Below, one piece after another: positions 5,805 to 6,207 of a stretch of DNA of 6,207 nt. This stretch comes from JASJBU01 sp965372385 (GTDB lineage Bacteria; Pseudomonadota; Gammaproteobacteria; Chromatiales; Chromatiaceae), in assembly GCA_965372385.1 (NCBI GenBank), contig CBDVCD010000219.1:1-6207 (forward strand), given 5' to 3'. Both the position numbers and the translations under genes were made by a program. The stretch's first letter is position 1. Each line of letters starts with the position of its first letter. The notes under the pieces were generated by a model. The model made no database searches, was not told the origin of the DNA, and worked only from the letters and a program-made list of their open reading frames with translations.

Positions 5805-6207
5805 TTAACAGATCCTGGGCAGGGGGTCGTCCTCCAGCTCTTCAAGGATACGCGCCCCGCCCAGCTCGGTCTCCAGGACGACGTGGGCCCCAGCCTCTGT
5901 TACTCGGCCGATGATGGCCGCCCCATCTCCCTCCGGTAGTGAGCGCCATCTCCGCAGGGCCTCATCCGCATCATCCGGTGCAATGAGCGCGACAACCCTG
6001 CCTTCACACGCCAGGTAGTAGGGGTCGTAACCGAGCATCTCGCAGACCCCCTGCACAGGATCGCGCACTGGGATGTCAGTTTGTCGCAGACGGACCTGCA
6101 GGCCGGTGGCCCGGCAAATCTCGTGAGCAACGGTCGCCAGGCCACCCCGGGTCGGGTCTCGCATGAAGCGCAGGCCGGGCAGGGTCAACAGGGCCTGGGT
6201 CAAAGGC
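5805..6207 (-). CDS. hypE: HypE, hydrogenase maturation carbamoyl dehydratase (partial, C-terminal part)
   Basis: HypE makes the cyanide ligands of the [NiFe]-hydrogenase active site: HypF transfers a carbamoyl group to the C-terminal cysteine of HypE, and HypE dehydrates it with ATP to a thiocyanate that is passed to the HypC-HypD complex. The last 133 codons are visible. They include PLTQALL at the edge, RDPTRGG (PurM/AIR synthase-like C-terminal domain), GVCEMLGYDP, the ACEGRVVA segment (compare ANEGK in E. coli) and the invariant C-terminus PLPRIC, whose last residue is the modified cysteine. The stop is TAA at 5807-5805. The TTG at 6203 is internal: homology continues upstream of it, so the start and about 200 residues lie beyond the right edge. 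No further hyp gene follows on this strand, consistent with HypE being last in its operon. It converges on the S49 peptidase gene. Confidence 0.96.
   Translation of the reverse strand, partial: PLTQALLTLPGLRFMRDPTRGGLATVAHEICRATGLQVRLRQTDIPVRDPVQGVCEMLGYDPYYLACEGRVVALIAPDDADEALRRWRSLPEGDGAAIIGRVTEAGAHVVLETELGGARILEELEDDPLPRIC

Noticed and set aside
5805..6203. Complete small gene starting at the TTG at 6203
   Set aside because: HypE homology continues upstream of that codon (PLTQALL), so the gene is truncated by the window edge and the TTG is internal.

Overview
The window looks like part of a gammaproteobacterial chromosome. The main evidence is gene order. A full-style RNase E gene (rne) on the minus strand is divergent from rluC, which is followed on the plus strand by a HAD phosphatase and a single-domain S49 (SppA/SohB-like) peptidase. 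This block is known from Pseudomonas and related gammaproteobacteria. The RNase E start and catalytic core are very close to the enterobacterial and pseudomonad proteins. The base composition is moderately GC-rich. A [NiFe]-hydrogenase maturation gene (hypE) at the right edge suggests a lineage that uses hydrogenase, for example a sulfur-oxidizing or purple-sulfur type gammaproteobacterium. That placement is inference only.

Layout: 1-2401 (minus) is rne, with its C-terminus beyond the left edge; 800 whole codons are visible. Its tail ends in a tandem 14-residue Pro/Glu/Lys repeat. Positions 2402-2938 form a 537-bp divergent intergenic region with no convincing gene. It should hold the promoters and leaders of rne and rluC, and it contains several small inverted repeats. 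On the plus strand, 2939-3889 is rluC, 3894-4568 is a HAD-IA phosphatase four bases downstream, and 4636-5625 is a membrane-anchored S49 peptidase with its own clear ribosome binding site. Positions 5626-5804 are a short convergent gap dominated by a long inverted repeat (24-bp arms, 52-bp spacer). Positions 5805-6207 (minus) are the C-terminal 133 codons of hypE, ending in the diagnostic PRIC.

How they fit together: rne and rluC both concern RNA metabolism (mRNA decay and rRNA processing; 23S rRNA pseudouridylation). The HAD phosphatase is probably co-transcribed with rluC. The S49 peptidase would degrade signal peptides or membrane protein fragments at the inner membrane. hypE belongs to a separate, convergent hydrogenase-maturation locus.

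I did not find a new defence, mobile or RNA-based system here. The most notable structures are the repeat array in the RNase E tail, the inverted repeat between the peptidase gene and hypE, and the palindromes in the rne/rluC intergenic region.
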